DNA of 64,000 bases from Plasmodiophora brassicae (GCA_039704465.1 JASFAU010000005.1:806001-870000); one strand, 5' to 3'; shown: positions 11,108 through 24,316, numbered from the stretch's first letter. Notes: generated by a model from the letters alone, not told the origin. Numbers and translations are program-made.

Positions 11108-12505
11108 ATGACGACTACGGAGGAGGAAACAACGAGACTCCTTGGTGGGAGTCAGTCGCCACCGCGCCTGAGTCGTCTCGAAGCCTTCTCCATCAGTGTC
11201 AAGGTGCACGCGTTGCTCTTTAGAGGTGCCCGTTCCTTAAGTCTGCACAAAAGTCGGTTGTTGGCAGCGGAATATTCGCGATCCCATACGGGTTCCTGCT
11301 GTCGGGTTGGCTGGGCGGCACCCTGATCCTGCTGGCCTGCTTTATCGTTACGTACATCGGTGTCAACATCCTCGTACAGTGCAAAGAGCAGGTGATCAAA
11401 GGCAACCCGGCGTTCGCTGACGACTACCGAACGTCCACCTGTAAGCCACCGACTTGGACAGCACCCGCCCCAGAAGCTCTAATCATTCTCCGCCTGCAGA
11501 TGGCGACCTGTGCCATTGCGCGTTTGGGCGTAACGGCCGCCTTCTCGTTGAATCCTCGATCATGTTGCTTCAGCTGGGTACCGTCATCGTCTACGTGATT
11601 TTCATTATCGAGACCATGGGTACCGTATTCCCCAAGGTGCGCCAATCGCTCCTTGCCGTTTCAGTGCTGGCCGTCCTGGTCCCTGTGATGCAAGTCCGCC
11701 GAGGCAGATGGATCACCATTATCGCCATTGCATCCGACACGCTGACGGTTCTAGGACTGTCCTTGTTCACCATGCTGCTTTTCGCGGCAAGGTCGACGCC
11801 GAACGTCGGCCGTGCGACGCAGGCGTTCGGCGGCGGGGACTGGTGGTTGTTTATCGGGATCGCCCTGTTCTCCATCGAGGGCATCTGCATGGTCCTGCCC
11901 GTGAGCTCGTCCATGGAGCGCCCGGAACAATATCGCGCTGTCTGGACCTCGACGATGGTCATCGTTTTCATCGCCTATTTGACGTTTGGTCTGGTCGGGT
12001 ATATTGCATTCGGTAACGACCGACGCCCACCGTCGTCCTGTAATCCCGTCGCTGACGGGCGGCCTTGTCAGGTGACGGTACGCAGGACATTGTCTTGTTG
12101 AACCTGGCGGAATCGCCACTGAAGAGCACGGTCGAAATCATATACTGTACGGCGTTGGCGCTCTCGTGCCCGATCCAGGCTGTGCCGGCGTTTGAAGTCC
12201 TGGAGCGTACCAGCGCCGTCCACCCCGACCTTGTCGGCAAATCGCCGGGGTCCGCCTGGGCGCGGTTCTCCTTGGCAGTAACGTCTGTCATCGTTGCGTT
12301 CTCGCTACCCAGATTCGGAAAGACCGTCGCTGTGCTGGGATCCATCTCCGGGTCCGCACTGGCATTCGGCCTACCCGCCGCCATGCTTCTGAAACTTGAC
12401 AGCACGATGTCCCGCTGCCGGAAGGCCTTCCTCGTGTTCCTCGTCGGCCTTGCAGGCATCGTTTTCGTAATTGGTGCCGCTGGCATGTCCACATTTGCCA
12501 CGTGA
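11108..12505 (+). CDS. AAAP-family amino-acid permease
   Basis: This is an amino acid/auxin permease (AAAP) transporter, a vacuolar or plasma-membrane proton-coupled amino-acid carrier. Four exons (11108-11203, 11254-11440, 11500-12012, 12072-12505) sum to 1230 nt, 409 aa, a normal family length. Family signs are the first helix 'VVGSGIFAIPYGF', 'TYGDLCHCAFG' after the second intron, and 'ALFSIEGICMVLPV', the helix with the conserved glutamate. About ten hydrophobic segments follow one another. The short polar N-terminus has 'TRLLGG', a dileucine-like sorting element. It lies 92 bp behind the preceding unknown membrane gene in the same direction, though nothing shows co-transcription. Substrate and organelle cannot be read from the sequence. 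Confidence 0.9.
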
Positions 12506-12600
12506 CGCAATACAAGGATGATGACACACAAGGACACGACTAGAAATAGCACGCAGGTGCAGCTGTACGTAGTGCGCTACACAGTGAACAACAGTGTGTG

Positions 12601-12621
12601 CCGACTGCCGACTGCCGACTG
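12601..12621. repeat. Short tandem repeat, 7-bp unit x3
   Basis: Three perfect copies of ccgactg lie about 90 bp upstream of the threonyl-tRNA synthetase start, probably in its 5' leader or promoter. Confidence 0.7.
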
Positions 12622-12709
12622 CAGGTCGACTACGCCCTACGGTCCCGGGGACTGTTGCCGGACTCCGTAGCGGACTGTCCGCGACCGCCTCTGTCATTGT
12701 CGAAACAAC

Positions 12710-15016
12710 ATGACAGCGACAAGCGCGTTCTCGGAGCCGGAATTCGCCGCCCATCGCATACGGGTCTTCGAGGAGATCTATGCCAGACAGCAGAAGGGGG
12801 TGGCTGAATCGAAAGGTTTGTAACGGGGTGGCCGTGGGCACCAGGATGCTGACGATTCGTCCAGAGGCGATCACGGTGACGCTGCCGGATGGGAAGACGG
12901 TGCCAGCGATCAAGGGCGTTACGACACCGTTGATGATTGCAGAGTCAATTGCGATGTCGTTGGCAAAGTCGATTGTCATCGCGAAGGTTAACGGAAAGCT
13001 GTGGGACCTGACCCGCCCCCTCGAGCAGGATTCCACGGTGGAATTCTTCAAATTCGACTCCCCGGAAGGTCGCGATGTCTTCTGGCATTCGTCGGCGCAT
13101 GTTCTCGGTGAAGCGTTGGAGTATCGGTTCAACCAGGGACGATTGTGCATTGGACCTCCGATTGAGTCGGGTGGATTCTACTACGATATCGCTCTGCCGA
13201 GCCAGGCTATTGTCCCATCGGACCTCCAGGAGATCGAGAAATTCATTACCGACAAGATCGTCAAAGAGAAGCAGCCATTCCAGCGTGTCGTCCTAACAAA
13301 GGCCGAAGCGCTCGAAATGTTCAAGTTCAACCCGTTCAAGCTGGAGATCATCAACGAAAAGATCTCGGACGACGATGTGTAAGCTGCCCAAGGTATTTCT
13401 GAAGGGTCTAATGTTGACGAGAAATGCTGCACAGGTGCACCGCTTATCGCTGTGGACCGTTGATCGACCTTTGCCGTGGTCCCCATCTGCCTCACACTGG
13501 GTACGTGAAGGCCATCCGTGTTCACAAGAACTCGTCGGCCTACTGGAAAGGCAAGGCAGATCAGCCCGCGGTACCGTCGTCATTAGAAGCGTTTTGAATG
13601 CATGCCTGACTTGGGAGTAGCTGCAACGCGTCTATGGAATTTCGTTCCAGAGCGCCAAAGAGCTTAAGGAATGGGAGACGATACAGAAGCTGGCTGCGGA
13701 TCGCGACCACCGAAAGATTGGCCGCGAACAGCGTCTGTTCTTCTTCAACGATCTCTCCCCGGGCTCATGTTTCTTCCTTCCGCATGGCACCCGTATTTAT
13801 AACACTCTCATGGAGTTCATTCGGAATCAGTACTGGAAACGCGGATATCAAGAAGTAATATCTGTCGTTGATATGCTGACGCTGCGGTTCCTAACCACCA
13901 TCATGACAGGTTATTACTCCTAATGTCTACAACGTCGACCTCTGGAAGACATCCGGTCACTACGAGCACTACCAGGAGCACATGTTTTCGTTCCAGTCGG
14001 ACACGAAGGAATTCGCCATGAAGCCGATGAACTGCCCTGGCCACTGCATCATGTTCGGTCATGAGACGCGATCGTACCGCGACCTTCCTCTTCGGATGGC
14101 CGACTTCGGTGTATTGCACCGCAATGAAGATTCAGGGGCGCTGTCCGGCCTGACTCGGGTTCGACGGTTCCAGCAGGATGATGCCCACATCTTCTGCCGC
14201 TCTGATCAGATCGAGACGGAGGTTGCTGGCGTCCTCGATATGCTCAAGGAATGCTACGGAATCTTCGGGTTCAATTTCCGATTGGCCCTATCGACACGTC
14301 CGGAGAAAGCCATGGGCGACATCGCCCTGTGGGACGAGGCCGAAGCCGCTTTGCAGAAGGCGCTCGAGAAGTTCTGTGGCAACGACTGGAAGTTCAACCA
14401 CGGTGACGGCGCTTTCTACGGGCCGAAGATCGACATCGAGGTGACGGATGCCCTGAAGCGACACCATCAGTGTGCGACGATCCAGCTGGACTTCCAGCTG
14501 CCCATCAAGTTCAACCTATCGTACAACACGGAAGACGTGGATTCGAAGGAGGTTACGCGCCCTGTGATCATTCATCGTGCGATTCTGGGCTCTGTCGAAC
14601 GGTTCATTGCTATCATGGCGGAACATACGGGCGGCAACTGGCCGTTCTGGCTGTCACCTCGTCAGGCAATGGTCATCCCGCTCGCGGCCGCCTTCAACGA
14701 CTATGCATCGTCTGTTCGTAACGAGCTTCACGCTGCTGGGTTCTTCGTCGACTGCGACCTGTCGCACCTTCAGTACCAGAAGAAGATCGCGCTGGCGTCG
14801 TCGTCGTCGGGCAACGCCAAGGCAGTAAAGGGCGCGTACGTCACCCGGTACAACTTCATCGTCGTCGTCGGCCCGAAGGACGTTGAGAACGGCACGGCTG
14901 ATGTGCGCACGCCTGACAGCAAGCAGATCGGCGTGATGGCGATCGCCGACATCATTGCCTACTTCCGCCGTATGGTCTCGACGTATGGCGTCGATGATGG
15001 CAATGACCGTTCGTAA
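12710..15016 (+). CDS. Threonyl-tRNA synthetase
   Basis: This class II enzyme charges tRNA-Thr with threonine. Five exons (12710-12815, 12865-13378, 13435-13570, 13621-13854, 13910-15016) sum to 2097 nt, 698 aa. Domains in order are TGS ('[12 protein letters not shown]'), the editing/SAD domain ('[12 protein letters not shown]', '[14 protein letters not shown]'), the catalytic core and the anticodon-binding domain. The core shows zinc-ligand and class II motifs 'MNCPGHC', '[14 protein letters not shown]' and '[12 protein letters not shown]'. No mitochondrial presequence is obvious, so the cytosolic form is the main expectation, although one gene may serve both compartments. The anticodon-binding domain carries an extra serine-rich insertion around '[15 protein letters not shown]' compared with the human enzyme. 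Confidence 0.97.
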
Positions 15017-15115
15017 CTCGTACTGTTGAAACATGGCATCGCTTCTGCTACTACTTCGCTTTTATGGGCTCCGACCGTGGTGTATTCTTTGTCTATATAC
15101 GTGTTGTTCGCCTGT

Positions 15116-18100
15116 TCATCTGTAGTCGGGTAGCAGGTTCGCCATGCGCTTGATCCGCGTCTCATGGGCCGCAACGTCGCTAACCAGTGGCATCAACACC
15201 AACCAGTACACGCCGACCGTCACTACAGCGAAGACCAGGAGGATCGCCAGCGCCCAGGACCCATGCTGCTGTGATACGAGCGCGTTGACGCTCGACATAT
15301 ACGCGTTCATCTCGGCTTGCATCAAATCCTAGGCCACGCCTATCACAAAATCGCCTGCCGGACGCGTCTTCTGCATACCTGCAGGTAGAGCGTCTCCATC
15401 TGCCACAGGCGATCGATCAGCGGGCCGACCTTGCCGAACGTTCGCTGTCGCAGGTTGTGCGCCGCAAACTGCGCGTGGGCCACGTAATCCAGAACAGCGA
15501 CATGTAAACCGTTGGTCAGCAGCCCGCCGAAGGCTTGTGCACAGGACCCGCCGGAAAAGTCGACGGCACCCGCGCCACATGGATTCCCGAACGTGAGGTC
15601 GGTGTGCGATTGAAACGTGGTGGCCCGTCCGACCAGGCTGACTGTGTTAGCCGCAGCGCTGCCGTACACCAAGTTGTTGTGCACGCGGGCCAGCTCGTCG
15701 ATGGGGCCGGTGACGTCGGTGGACGCGTTCGACGCGGCCGCGGTCGACAACGCGAACAGGACCTGGCGGGCGACGGCGCGCCGGTACGATGCCCAGTTGA
15801 CTTCGGACGACGCGTGGCTGATGACCGGCTCGATGCCGGCGATGCCGACTTCGTAGAACGCCAGGAAGTAGGCCAGCATGACGGCCATCGGGATGAAGAT
15901 CTTCATCATCAGACGTATGCGCTGTGACGACGACGCATGTTCACACGCAGGCTAGACGAATCCGTCATCGGCGACTGACCTCGCGCAGCGATTCCCGTAA
16001 GAGCCGTTTCTCGAGGTCTCGACGCTTTCGACGCCGCTGCGAATCCCTTCGTCCCCAGTTTTGTTTCTGCATGCACTCTCAATGCGGCAGGTCTGCAGCT
16101 AGCCCAGGGCACCAACCTCTTGCTGCTCTGCCGCTGCCTTGGAGAGTTGTGTAGCGTCGATGAGAAATTCCAGATGCGACTGTGCTTGTTCCCGGTGCAG
16201 GGCTATGAGGTCGCCGGGTGTCTCAAGGATCCTGACGAGGAACTCGACGGCTTCGTGTTCCGCCTGCATGCAGGAAATGTCAGGCCCAGGTGTGATGTGT
16301 AACCCTGATTGCAAACGTGCCTGCCAGACGATGGGGCGAATAACGAACAAGGTCAGTGCGAAGATGACGATGCAGGAAACGATGACGATGGCAATAACGG
16401 TCTGGTTAAGGGAGAACAGGATCGCTGCCGCTCTGGCGTCATGCGAGAACGCGCTGGCGTTGTACGATAGCATCATCGGGTCTGTGAACAATTGAGTTTC
16501 GAAGGTGCCCTAATGCTTAAACATCCAACTTGCCTCTGTAGTTGTTCAGCAAGAAAAATGAATGACGATCCGACACGTTCGCTTCGTTGGCGATCATGCG
16601 GGCGTATAGAGCGGCAGTCCGCGTCGCATCCCACTGTGTGCTCTGCTGGATGACGACAGTGCCGTTGATGAGCTTCTCGACCGACAGGCTCGTCCCAAAC
16701 GCCAGCCGGCGTTGCTCACTGCCCCAGTTGAAACGGTCTGCGAACATGGCGTTCCCAACCAGGTTCATCTCATCGCCTAGGCTGGCGAGGGTTTGGCGCG
16801 ATCCTGTCTTGCCAGACTTGAAGGCGTAGACCATCATGGCGATCGAGACGTCCAAGTATCTGCAGCAGGACATTACCGATCGTCACCTAGTGTGGCGCGC
16901 GCACCGGCAGACCTCAGCATGCCCACATTGTCGATGGCGATCAAATTGGATGTCCATGAGGCCAGGAGCGATGCTGTCCAGGTGTGCATTGCGACACCGG
17001 CGGCACACGCAATCACAATGCTAAGTAGCAAATCCAAACGCAGCGCCCCCTATCGGAATTACGAATGTCAGTCTCTCTCCTATAGGTATCCCCGTGCCAC
17101 TTACCAGTTGGCTACGCCTTGCCCTACGCTGAGCATCGACTGCCAGGGCGACCTCGTCTGCTCTGCTTCTGGCAGTGTTGCGCGTCGCAGTTGGTACGTC
17201 GGATTCTGGCTCCTCTGACGACTCGTCTGAAACCACAGTGCTGTCTTCTGACGCCTCCGTTTCAATCGTCTCTTCAGGCGCATCTGTGCTGCTTGCGGTC
17301 TGAGACGCTTCTTCTCCATCGCCAGATTCTTCAGATCCCTCGGCGCTCCTCTCTGAAGCGCTACCTGTCATCTTATCCAGGCCTTGAGCCTCAGCGTCAG
17401 CGCTTTCCTCGTTAACACTTCGATGGCCATCCTCTGGAGTACTTGTTCTGTGGAATTCGCCCTCCCCTACATCACGGCTCAGAAAGGGGAGCCGAAGACT
17501 TCAATCGTCATCACCTCTGCACACTAGCTGGACGAATTCAACCTTTCCGTCCCCCACGTCGAGTTGCTCGACGCATACCGTCGCCGTTATCGAGTCTACC
17601 CTGTCTTCACCTGTTGGAACACACGCATTACAGTTTGCCCTGTGAAGAGGTCGAGCTCCCTTGCCTTGCATCTCTACCAGCGTATCGCAACCGTGCTGGC
17701 CCATCAGTTGCTCGTGCTCAAGTACGTATCGCGGGATCCAGTTTGTTATAGGGAGCCGCTTCTGACTTACGGCATCTGTCGTGCATGTCAGTAGGGCACC
17801 TTCCGTTTCAATCCTAGGTGGGCGCCGCCTCGCCTGGATCTATGCCGAAGAATGCACCGAAATCGTTCGTGCAACAGATGAGGACCGGTGGCTTGGACGT
17901 ATCTGCCTGGATTTCCACCATGGCGACTGCGTTCGCGTCCGGTTCCGGGCAGATTGTGCCCAGAATGTGCAACCGTTCATCATCGACGACGCATTTCAAC
18001 GACAACGTTGCCACCAGTAGCGCCCCGGATGCGTGAAGCATTGGTAGTCGCTACATCAGTGCCAGTTAGTCATGCCGGGAGCCAGTGCCGGCAAGGCGAA

Positions 18101-20525
18101 GAAGCACCTGTCCCGTGTCGAAACTCTCGGTGTCCATGTTCTCCGCCAAGGTTTCGAACAGGTCGACGATTCGCTTGTGGAAGGCCAGGGGCGTGACCAT
18201 CGCGAAATGCCTTCGCACCAGGTCGGATTTGACACGCCCGATCATCGTGCAGGCTTTCGCGCTGATATTGACGATAGCACCCAGGTCGCCGTCGTCCACT
18301 GACAGTAGAACGACTGCTTCATTGGCCGCCCCCTGCCATGCCGTCAGAACGGTTTCCCGACCAGAGGCAGTGCCGCTGCAGACCTTACTGCCTCCTTGTA
18401 TTCGTGACGCTGAAGTTGTTTGCTTGCTGACGGCGTCTTCGAGCGCGTTCGCTTGCTCGAGCAGTTCATTGCCGCGCGTCGTGTCCTTCACGACGTACAG
18501 CATGAAGCCGGCGTAGGCCCTCAGGCTGTAGATATCATCCGAGAACGAGTCGAACACGCTTTCGTACAGAGTCTCCGTCTTAGACATCTCTTCCGACATC
18601 TTGCCCATTAGGAGTCGCAACTGGACAACGTTTGGTGTGTCCTGGCCGACTTCGTCCCAGAAGGAGATCTATTGAACGATGTCAGCCTGTCAATCCTGAC
18701 GAGAGAGCGGGTGTACCAAGGTATTTGTCGCCTCAGCGTCTTGCTTTCTGGCTAGTGCTAGATTGCTTTCGAAACGTAGAACGTGTGTCCCCTCGCTGGA
18801 TTCCTGTGTCTCCGCAACGCTGTCCATGCCTCGCCGGCACAGGATCTGGTCCAGGATCACCTTCGAAATGGACGCCGCCTTGCTGTACATTTTGAGCGCC
18901 AGGAACGGGCGGTGCATACGATGCTGGTAGAAAGCACCCCGATACATGTACATGGACACCGAGTTAGGGAACCTTACGAGTTTCGTCAGTAAGCTACTAG
19001 GCTGGACCACCGCAGGGCATATACCTTGACAAGGCGTCCGTCCATAGTTGCTCTGCTTCAGCCAGTTTGTCGTGATCGCCGTCGTACTGAAGCAAGAGCC
19101 GAATCTGCAGGTACGGTCAGGAGGCACGGTGACCTTGGAACGGACAACGGGGGGAGCACCTTCATCTCGAATTCGAGAGCCGATTTCAGCTGCGCTGGTG
19201 CACGAGTCGCGACGGCGCTACGGCGAACCTCACTGATCAGGACGGCTGCGAACGCTATCAAGGGTATCCCAGCCACGAAAGCGACGAATGCCCCCGCGTC
19301 GGAACTGGCCCTAATGGACCCAGAGACCGGTGAGCCAACTCCATTGCAGAGGCGCAACGTGAGACGAACCCGGACGTGAATGCGTTGACAAGTTTACACG
19401 TTGCCGCCCACGCCACAATCCAGGCGCAGGCAGCAGTGAACTGGGCATACCGAATCGAGTAGTACGGAAGCGTCATGGCGAACAGGTAGGCAACGAAGAT
19501 GGCCTGCAATGTGATCGCCAACAGGAACGTAATGACAACAGCCACGGGCAACGATTGGCCCATACCCAGCATGATCGCTGAAGACGGTTCAGCAACTCGC
19601 TCAGCGCAGGCCATTTGGATACAGCATACCGGTTGTGAGGATGAGGATCACTCGGGCGATGTTAGCGGTGCGGTGCGGCCCGGCCGTGATTTGGGATTTC
19701 AGCGGGCGCTGCTCGAACACGATCGCGACGATCGTAACGGAATACGCGCTGAACACGATCAGGGTAATCATCGCTCCCGTCACGACGGCTATATGCTGAG
19801 CCTCTGCCACGTCTGTCGTTAGGGCGGGCACTCACGTACACAGATGGCGTACACTGACCGTAGCACGACGCGGCCGAACCGCACGCCGTGCTGTTGATGA
19901 GAATGCAGATGATCGGTACGAACAGGATCGTTGTCGCCATGTGCGACACACCCGCAATGACGGTGGTAGCGGCCGCTCCAATTGCAACTTTCTACATTGC
20001 TCGTGAACATCCTCGGCCCCGCAGCAGCGTTTGGAACGTACTCGTCGGTGGCGCGACCCCGCCATGGGCGCGATGATCGCGACAGCGACGATGGCGACTT
20101 GGACGGTCCACGCCAACGCAATCGATGGGCGATCTGTGATCATATCGAGGCGGGACGCCCCGATCACGGGGCCGAACGCTCTCGCCGCCGAACCTCTCCA
20201 CCCGATAGGGTCGTCGGCCAGGAACAGCAGCGACAGCAACTGCAGGTACTCAATCTGACGAGCGGTCAACCCGGTCAGCTTCAGCAATGCGTTGTGAACG
20301 TTCAGCAAGGGGGCGACCGACCGAAGTGACGAGGACGGAGATCGCTGGAGACGACGTCATAGGCGGGGCATCGTTGAGGAGGCGTATGAACCCATCAACG
20401 TTACGCCTGGCGTTGTCTTTCCAGCGTCCGACACCGGACGAAGCGACATCGAATGAATCGCTATCGGCAGCAGCGTCGTTGAGTCCCGTATGGCGAGACG
20501 CGAACGAGACGACGGAGTTCGCCAT
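15116..20525 (-). CDS. Tiny-macrocysts-like PAS-domain multi-pass membrane protein
   Basis: This resembles the TmcB 'tiny macrocysts' family of large membrane proteins with N-terminal helices, a cytosolic PAS domain and a C-terminal helix pair around an extracellular loop. Start: ATG 20525 ('MANSVVSFAS'), matching the start of its relative at 40192 ('MASSSISFAS'). Many short exons can be followed: N-terminal part (20250-20525), membrane exon with 'IEYLQLLSLLFLADDP', further membrane segments at 19258-20110, 'LVRFPNSVSMYMYRGAF' near 19000, the PAS region 'AIVNISAKACTMIGR' near 18240, a charged linker at 17021-17371, an extracellular region at 15343-16873 and the last helix 'WALAILLVFAVVTV'. 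It ends at 15116 shortly after 'RIKRMANLLPDYR'. Exon edges are not all resolved. It lacks the C-terminal transporter-like extension seen in the gene at 40192. Ligand and role are unknown. Confidence 0.75.
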
Positions 20526-21235
20526 TGCTGATGTGCAGGGGATTATATCTCTCGTCGCTATCGACACGTGCCCGGCATGTCACGACCGGTAACGGAATCG
20601 ATTCGGTGGCGACGTCTGAGACGAGTAGCACCCTGGTGGGAACTGCGAGCCCCAGTGTGGCCGCCTTGACATCCAGGGCGATGGCGCGCATGGTGACGTT
20701 GCAACGCGTGATCGTAGCCGGCCCGTAGCAGTTGCTGGCGCTCCCCATGACCATGGTAGTTGTACAGGGGCGGCCTCATTCTCCAGCATCCGCAATGTCG
20801 TTGCTCGCTGGGCATCCCAAGTGGCTGTCCTGGGACTTGGCGAGCACTGGTTGCAAGCAGGGCACTCTGTGTCGTCACGTCGGCTCCGACCTGGCTCCGA
20901 ACGTGCCAGTGTGAAATTGCTACCAGCGGCAGTTCTGGTCGTCGCCCTGCTGATCGACGTCGACGACTATCCCACGTTTTACCACCTTCATCGCCGTCAT
21001 CACCATTTCGACGACTGTCCTCCTGGCATCCGAACATCCTGCCTCATCATGGTCGCCCGACGACAACCCTACGTCAGGATTCCCCATTACGCCCGTCCAG
21101 GGAACGGCGGATTCCAGACCGGGGATCGGCCCCCCAGTTTATATACAGGAATCAGTACCGGCAGGTGATGATGAGACGTTCACATGCAGAGTGTGAGACG
21201 TGCAGCGTCCCTACGACAGTCGACAATCGTCAGCG
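20526..21235. promoter_or_regulatory. Divergent intergenic region
   Basis: This is 710 bp between the starts of the PAS membrane-protein gene (-) and CFAP221 (+). Open frames cross it on both strands, but none has family features, a signal peptide or consistent splice joins. I treat it as promoter and leader sequence, with low certainty that nothing small is encoded. Confidence 0.35.
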
Positions 21236-24200
21236 ATGTCGTCTCGGGTCGTGCAAGGCGTCCCGGTCCCCGTTGAATTGTTCGCTGCTTCTGCGAAGCG
21301 TTCTAAACCGCCGCCGCAGAAAGGTTCGCCTCACCTCGTGGTGTCTAACAGGGTGTGGCTGAGATTTCATCTGAAAGAGTCGTGCGCACGCGTTGGAGGC
21401 AACGCGAGCATTACCGCGGATCCGGGCGCCGTCCACTTTCCAGGATACACGCTCGAGGGTCCCAATGTTGCCTCGTTCCGCCTGAGGAACATGTCAGCAT
21501 CGAGGCAACGCGTCCAGGTGCTTCTGCCCGACACGATCGAGTTCGACATGGAGTTCGACAACCAGGGGTGGATGGCGCCGGGTCTATCCCAGCAGGTTCG
21601 CGTCCTGTTCCGGCCGACAAGCTGGCGATACCACGCGGACCAGATCCGGGTCCACCACCCGGACGGAAACTTCATCGTCCCGATCCACGCGTACCCCGTC
21701 GTCAGCGACCTCGTGTTCCCGACCGTCATCGACATGGGCAACTGCGACCTGGGCGCATCGGCCACTCGCACCGTCACCATGCGGTCCGACGTTCCCGTTG
21801 ATTTTGAGTTTCGCCTCACACCCGTCAAAACGTCGCCTGAATTCGCGGTCGAACCTCTGCAGGTGAGCAGGCCGACGTCCTACGCTGCCTGTCGACTCCG
21901 AACCCGTCATGACCGTTCTGGCACAGGGTGTCATCCCTGGCAACGGTTCCGTCGCTGTCACCGTCCGGTACACGCCAAAGCAGCGTCAGACGGCGGAGGT
22001 CTCGTTCCAGGTCCGGGGTCCCCGCACACGCTCCGTGACTGCAGCCCGCAGTTTAACATTAGGGCGCAGGTCCACATATCGCAGTTCGCGTTCAAGCCGT
22101 TCCTCTGTACGGTTCGGGCGTCGTCAACGTTCGACGTCAAACCTGCACCGCCGCCGCCGCCGCCATCACAGGAACCCGCGCCAACCCGCGCGCTTTCGCC
22201 GCCGCCAAAGCGGCAACGTCCCCGAGCACGGCCGTCGCCCAGTACGCCACTCGAGCGGATCGAGCGCGTGTCCCCGGTCGTCTGATTCCCGTACGCAGAG
22301 GACGGCGACCGGGGCGAACCGGGCCGGTTGCTGCCTGAGAAGATGAATGGCGTGACGATGCCGCCGAGGATCATCGGTCTGCCCAACGCCGTTAATTTCG
22401 TCCTGTCCCAGGTGGTTTTCGCCGATCGTCGACCAGTCGTTCCGGCAGAGCGGCCCGACCTGGACGCTGACGACGGTAGAAGACGTCACCAGCGCGGTAC
22501 CGCGCCAGCTTGGCTGAACTGCCACTGGCACAGTATCCGGGCTGGACCCGGCTGCCGCGTCGGACGCCATCGACTTCCCTGGCGAGTCGACCGCCGTCCA
22601 GGTCGCCCTGTTCGAACGGGAGTACCGTCGCGCGTGCCACCTGGAGAAGAAGTTCGCCATGAAGCCGTCCTGGAACCGGACCGGTGAACTCGCGCGCGCA
22701 GCGTCCGCCCCTGGGGGAGGCGCGCCTAACCGCATCCCCGCGCCTAGGCCATACGCTGCTGACGGACCCGGAGATGGAATCGATCGAATCCAGAGCGCGC
22801 CGGTCCGGCCCAGTTCGCAACGATGCCGTTCGTCGTGATATCGTCATCGTCCCCGGCGATGTGGAGCCGTCCGGGCACGCCACCTGGGAGGAGTTCCGCG
22901 GCGATCAGTGGAGGCGACGGGAGCGCGCCCTCGACGACCTCCTCGTCCTGCTGTCCAGGTTCATCGTGCGGCACCGCGTACAGAAACGCATCGAACTGGT
23001 CGGCGCGTACGCCCTTGACGACGGCGAACGTTGACGTATTCCCCACAGATGCGAACGGCGTTAGCGTTGGACCTGTCGCGGCACGCTTCGGCGGTCCTCG
23101 TTCCCGATACCGTCGAGGTCGGCCCCGATGAGGGCCCGCTCGACGGCAACGATATCGTCGACGACGATGACGACGATTGGGCGCCCGATGACGGCGTGGA
23201 CGTGTCGCCTGAGGCGGTCATCGCTCGATCCCGGGCGAGCACGCGGGCGGCGCTCGTCGAGTTCCCGGTGCCCGAACAGGACGACAACGCGGACAAAGGG
23301 TACAAACCGTACCCGCGTCCTGCCTTCCTCGGTACCAGCAGCGGCACCGTTCGTCTGCTGACGGGACGCGCGCTGAGCGCCATCGTGTCCTCTGCACAGG
23401 GTACGCCCCGATCCTGCCCACAGCGCTGCGACGGGGAGCGCTAGGCGAGGACACGTACGCGGGGAGTCGCCCGCCTCCGGCGACATCGCCGGTCCTCAAC
23501 GCCGCCTTGCCAGACGGCGATTCGGCGGCGAAGATCGCGGCCATTGACCTGATCAGGACGAACCCGTCCATCGTGGCACGAAGGGCGCCAGCACCGGTTC
23601 GCGGTGTCGCCCCCCGACACGCTGGTTGGGCGTCTGATTGGCGTCCTGTAGATGACGGAAGCGGACCCGTCGTTCATACTGACACAGCCGACGCTGATCC
23701 TGGAGCGGGCCCGACCGGAACGAATGGGCCAGCAGCCACCAGGGGCGGACGTTGTACTTCGGGAACCGATCCACGTCGTCGAGCACGTCTGTACTTGTGC
23801 GATATTGTTGCAGGGCAGGGTTCGCCTTACTCGCGGCATCTAGGTCGGGACCCAATCCGTCGTGTCGCTTCGTGGCTTGCCATCGCTGTCGAACTTCTGG
23901 ATGCCTCGTGTATCCGACCCGGGCATCGTGACCGACGATCCGCCAGCGCTGCTGACGTGCCTCCCCGATGACGACGTCCTGAGCGATTCCGACAACGACC
24001 AGGACAGTACGCAGGAACCAGTACACGCGTTCGTCATTGTACGACGCGCCTGGGCTAATCAGCACGGTTGACCCAGGGGACACCAGCGGCGCCGACGCTG
24101 GACGATGCGGTTGTCCTGTTTGGGGATTACGGTCCAGGCCCCGAGCAGATGCCCATGGAGGCGGCCCATGCGAAGCTCGACGACGCGCTGCTGGCCATAC

Positions 24201-24316
24201 GCGATCGTCATCGTCTCGGGTTCGAATCGGGCATCGACTGGCGCCTATCGCAACCCGGATTGCATACCAGCCTACAGGGGCGCGCGTTCACCACCCGTGC
24301 CCACAATACATCGTGA
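21236..24316 (+). CDS. CFAP221: Cilia- and flagella-associated protein 221 (PCDP1)
   Basis: CFAP221/FAP221 is a calmodulin-binding axonemal protein of the central-pair C1d projection. The first exon (21236-21862) carries an MSP/ASH-type immunoglobulin domain with 'IRVHHPDGNFIVPIHAYP' and 'DVPVDFEFRLTP', close to human PCDP1. Clear later exons are 21927-22010, 22052-22241 (ending in proline-rich sequence), 22299-22411 with 'LPNAVNFVLSQ', a helical exon near 22540-22700 with 'ALFEREYRRACHLEKKF', a helical exon ending near 23010, an acidic exon from 23049 ('GNDIVDDDDDDWAPD') and the C-terminal exons to 24020 and 24077-24316, the former with 'PPALLTCLPDDDVL' matching 'VPAILDALPEEDRL'. I could not settle the joins between 22411 and 22550 or between 23400 and 23860. 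Its presence implies a motile flagellum with a central pair. Confidence 0.85.

Noticed and set aside
20558..21037. Minus-strand frame upstream of the PAS membrane-protein gene
   Set aside because: It contains Cys/Pro-rich patches, but the frames are inconsistent and no splice joins produce a sensible start; more likely leader or promoter.
24200..24240. tRNA-like B-box match (ggttcgaatc)
   Set aside because: It falls inside the last CFAP221 exon, and I could not fold acceptor or anticodon arms around it.
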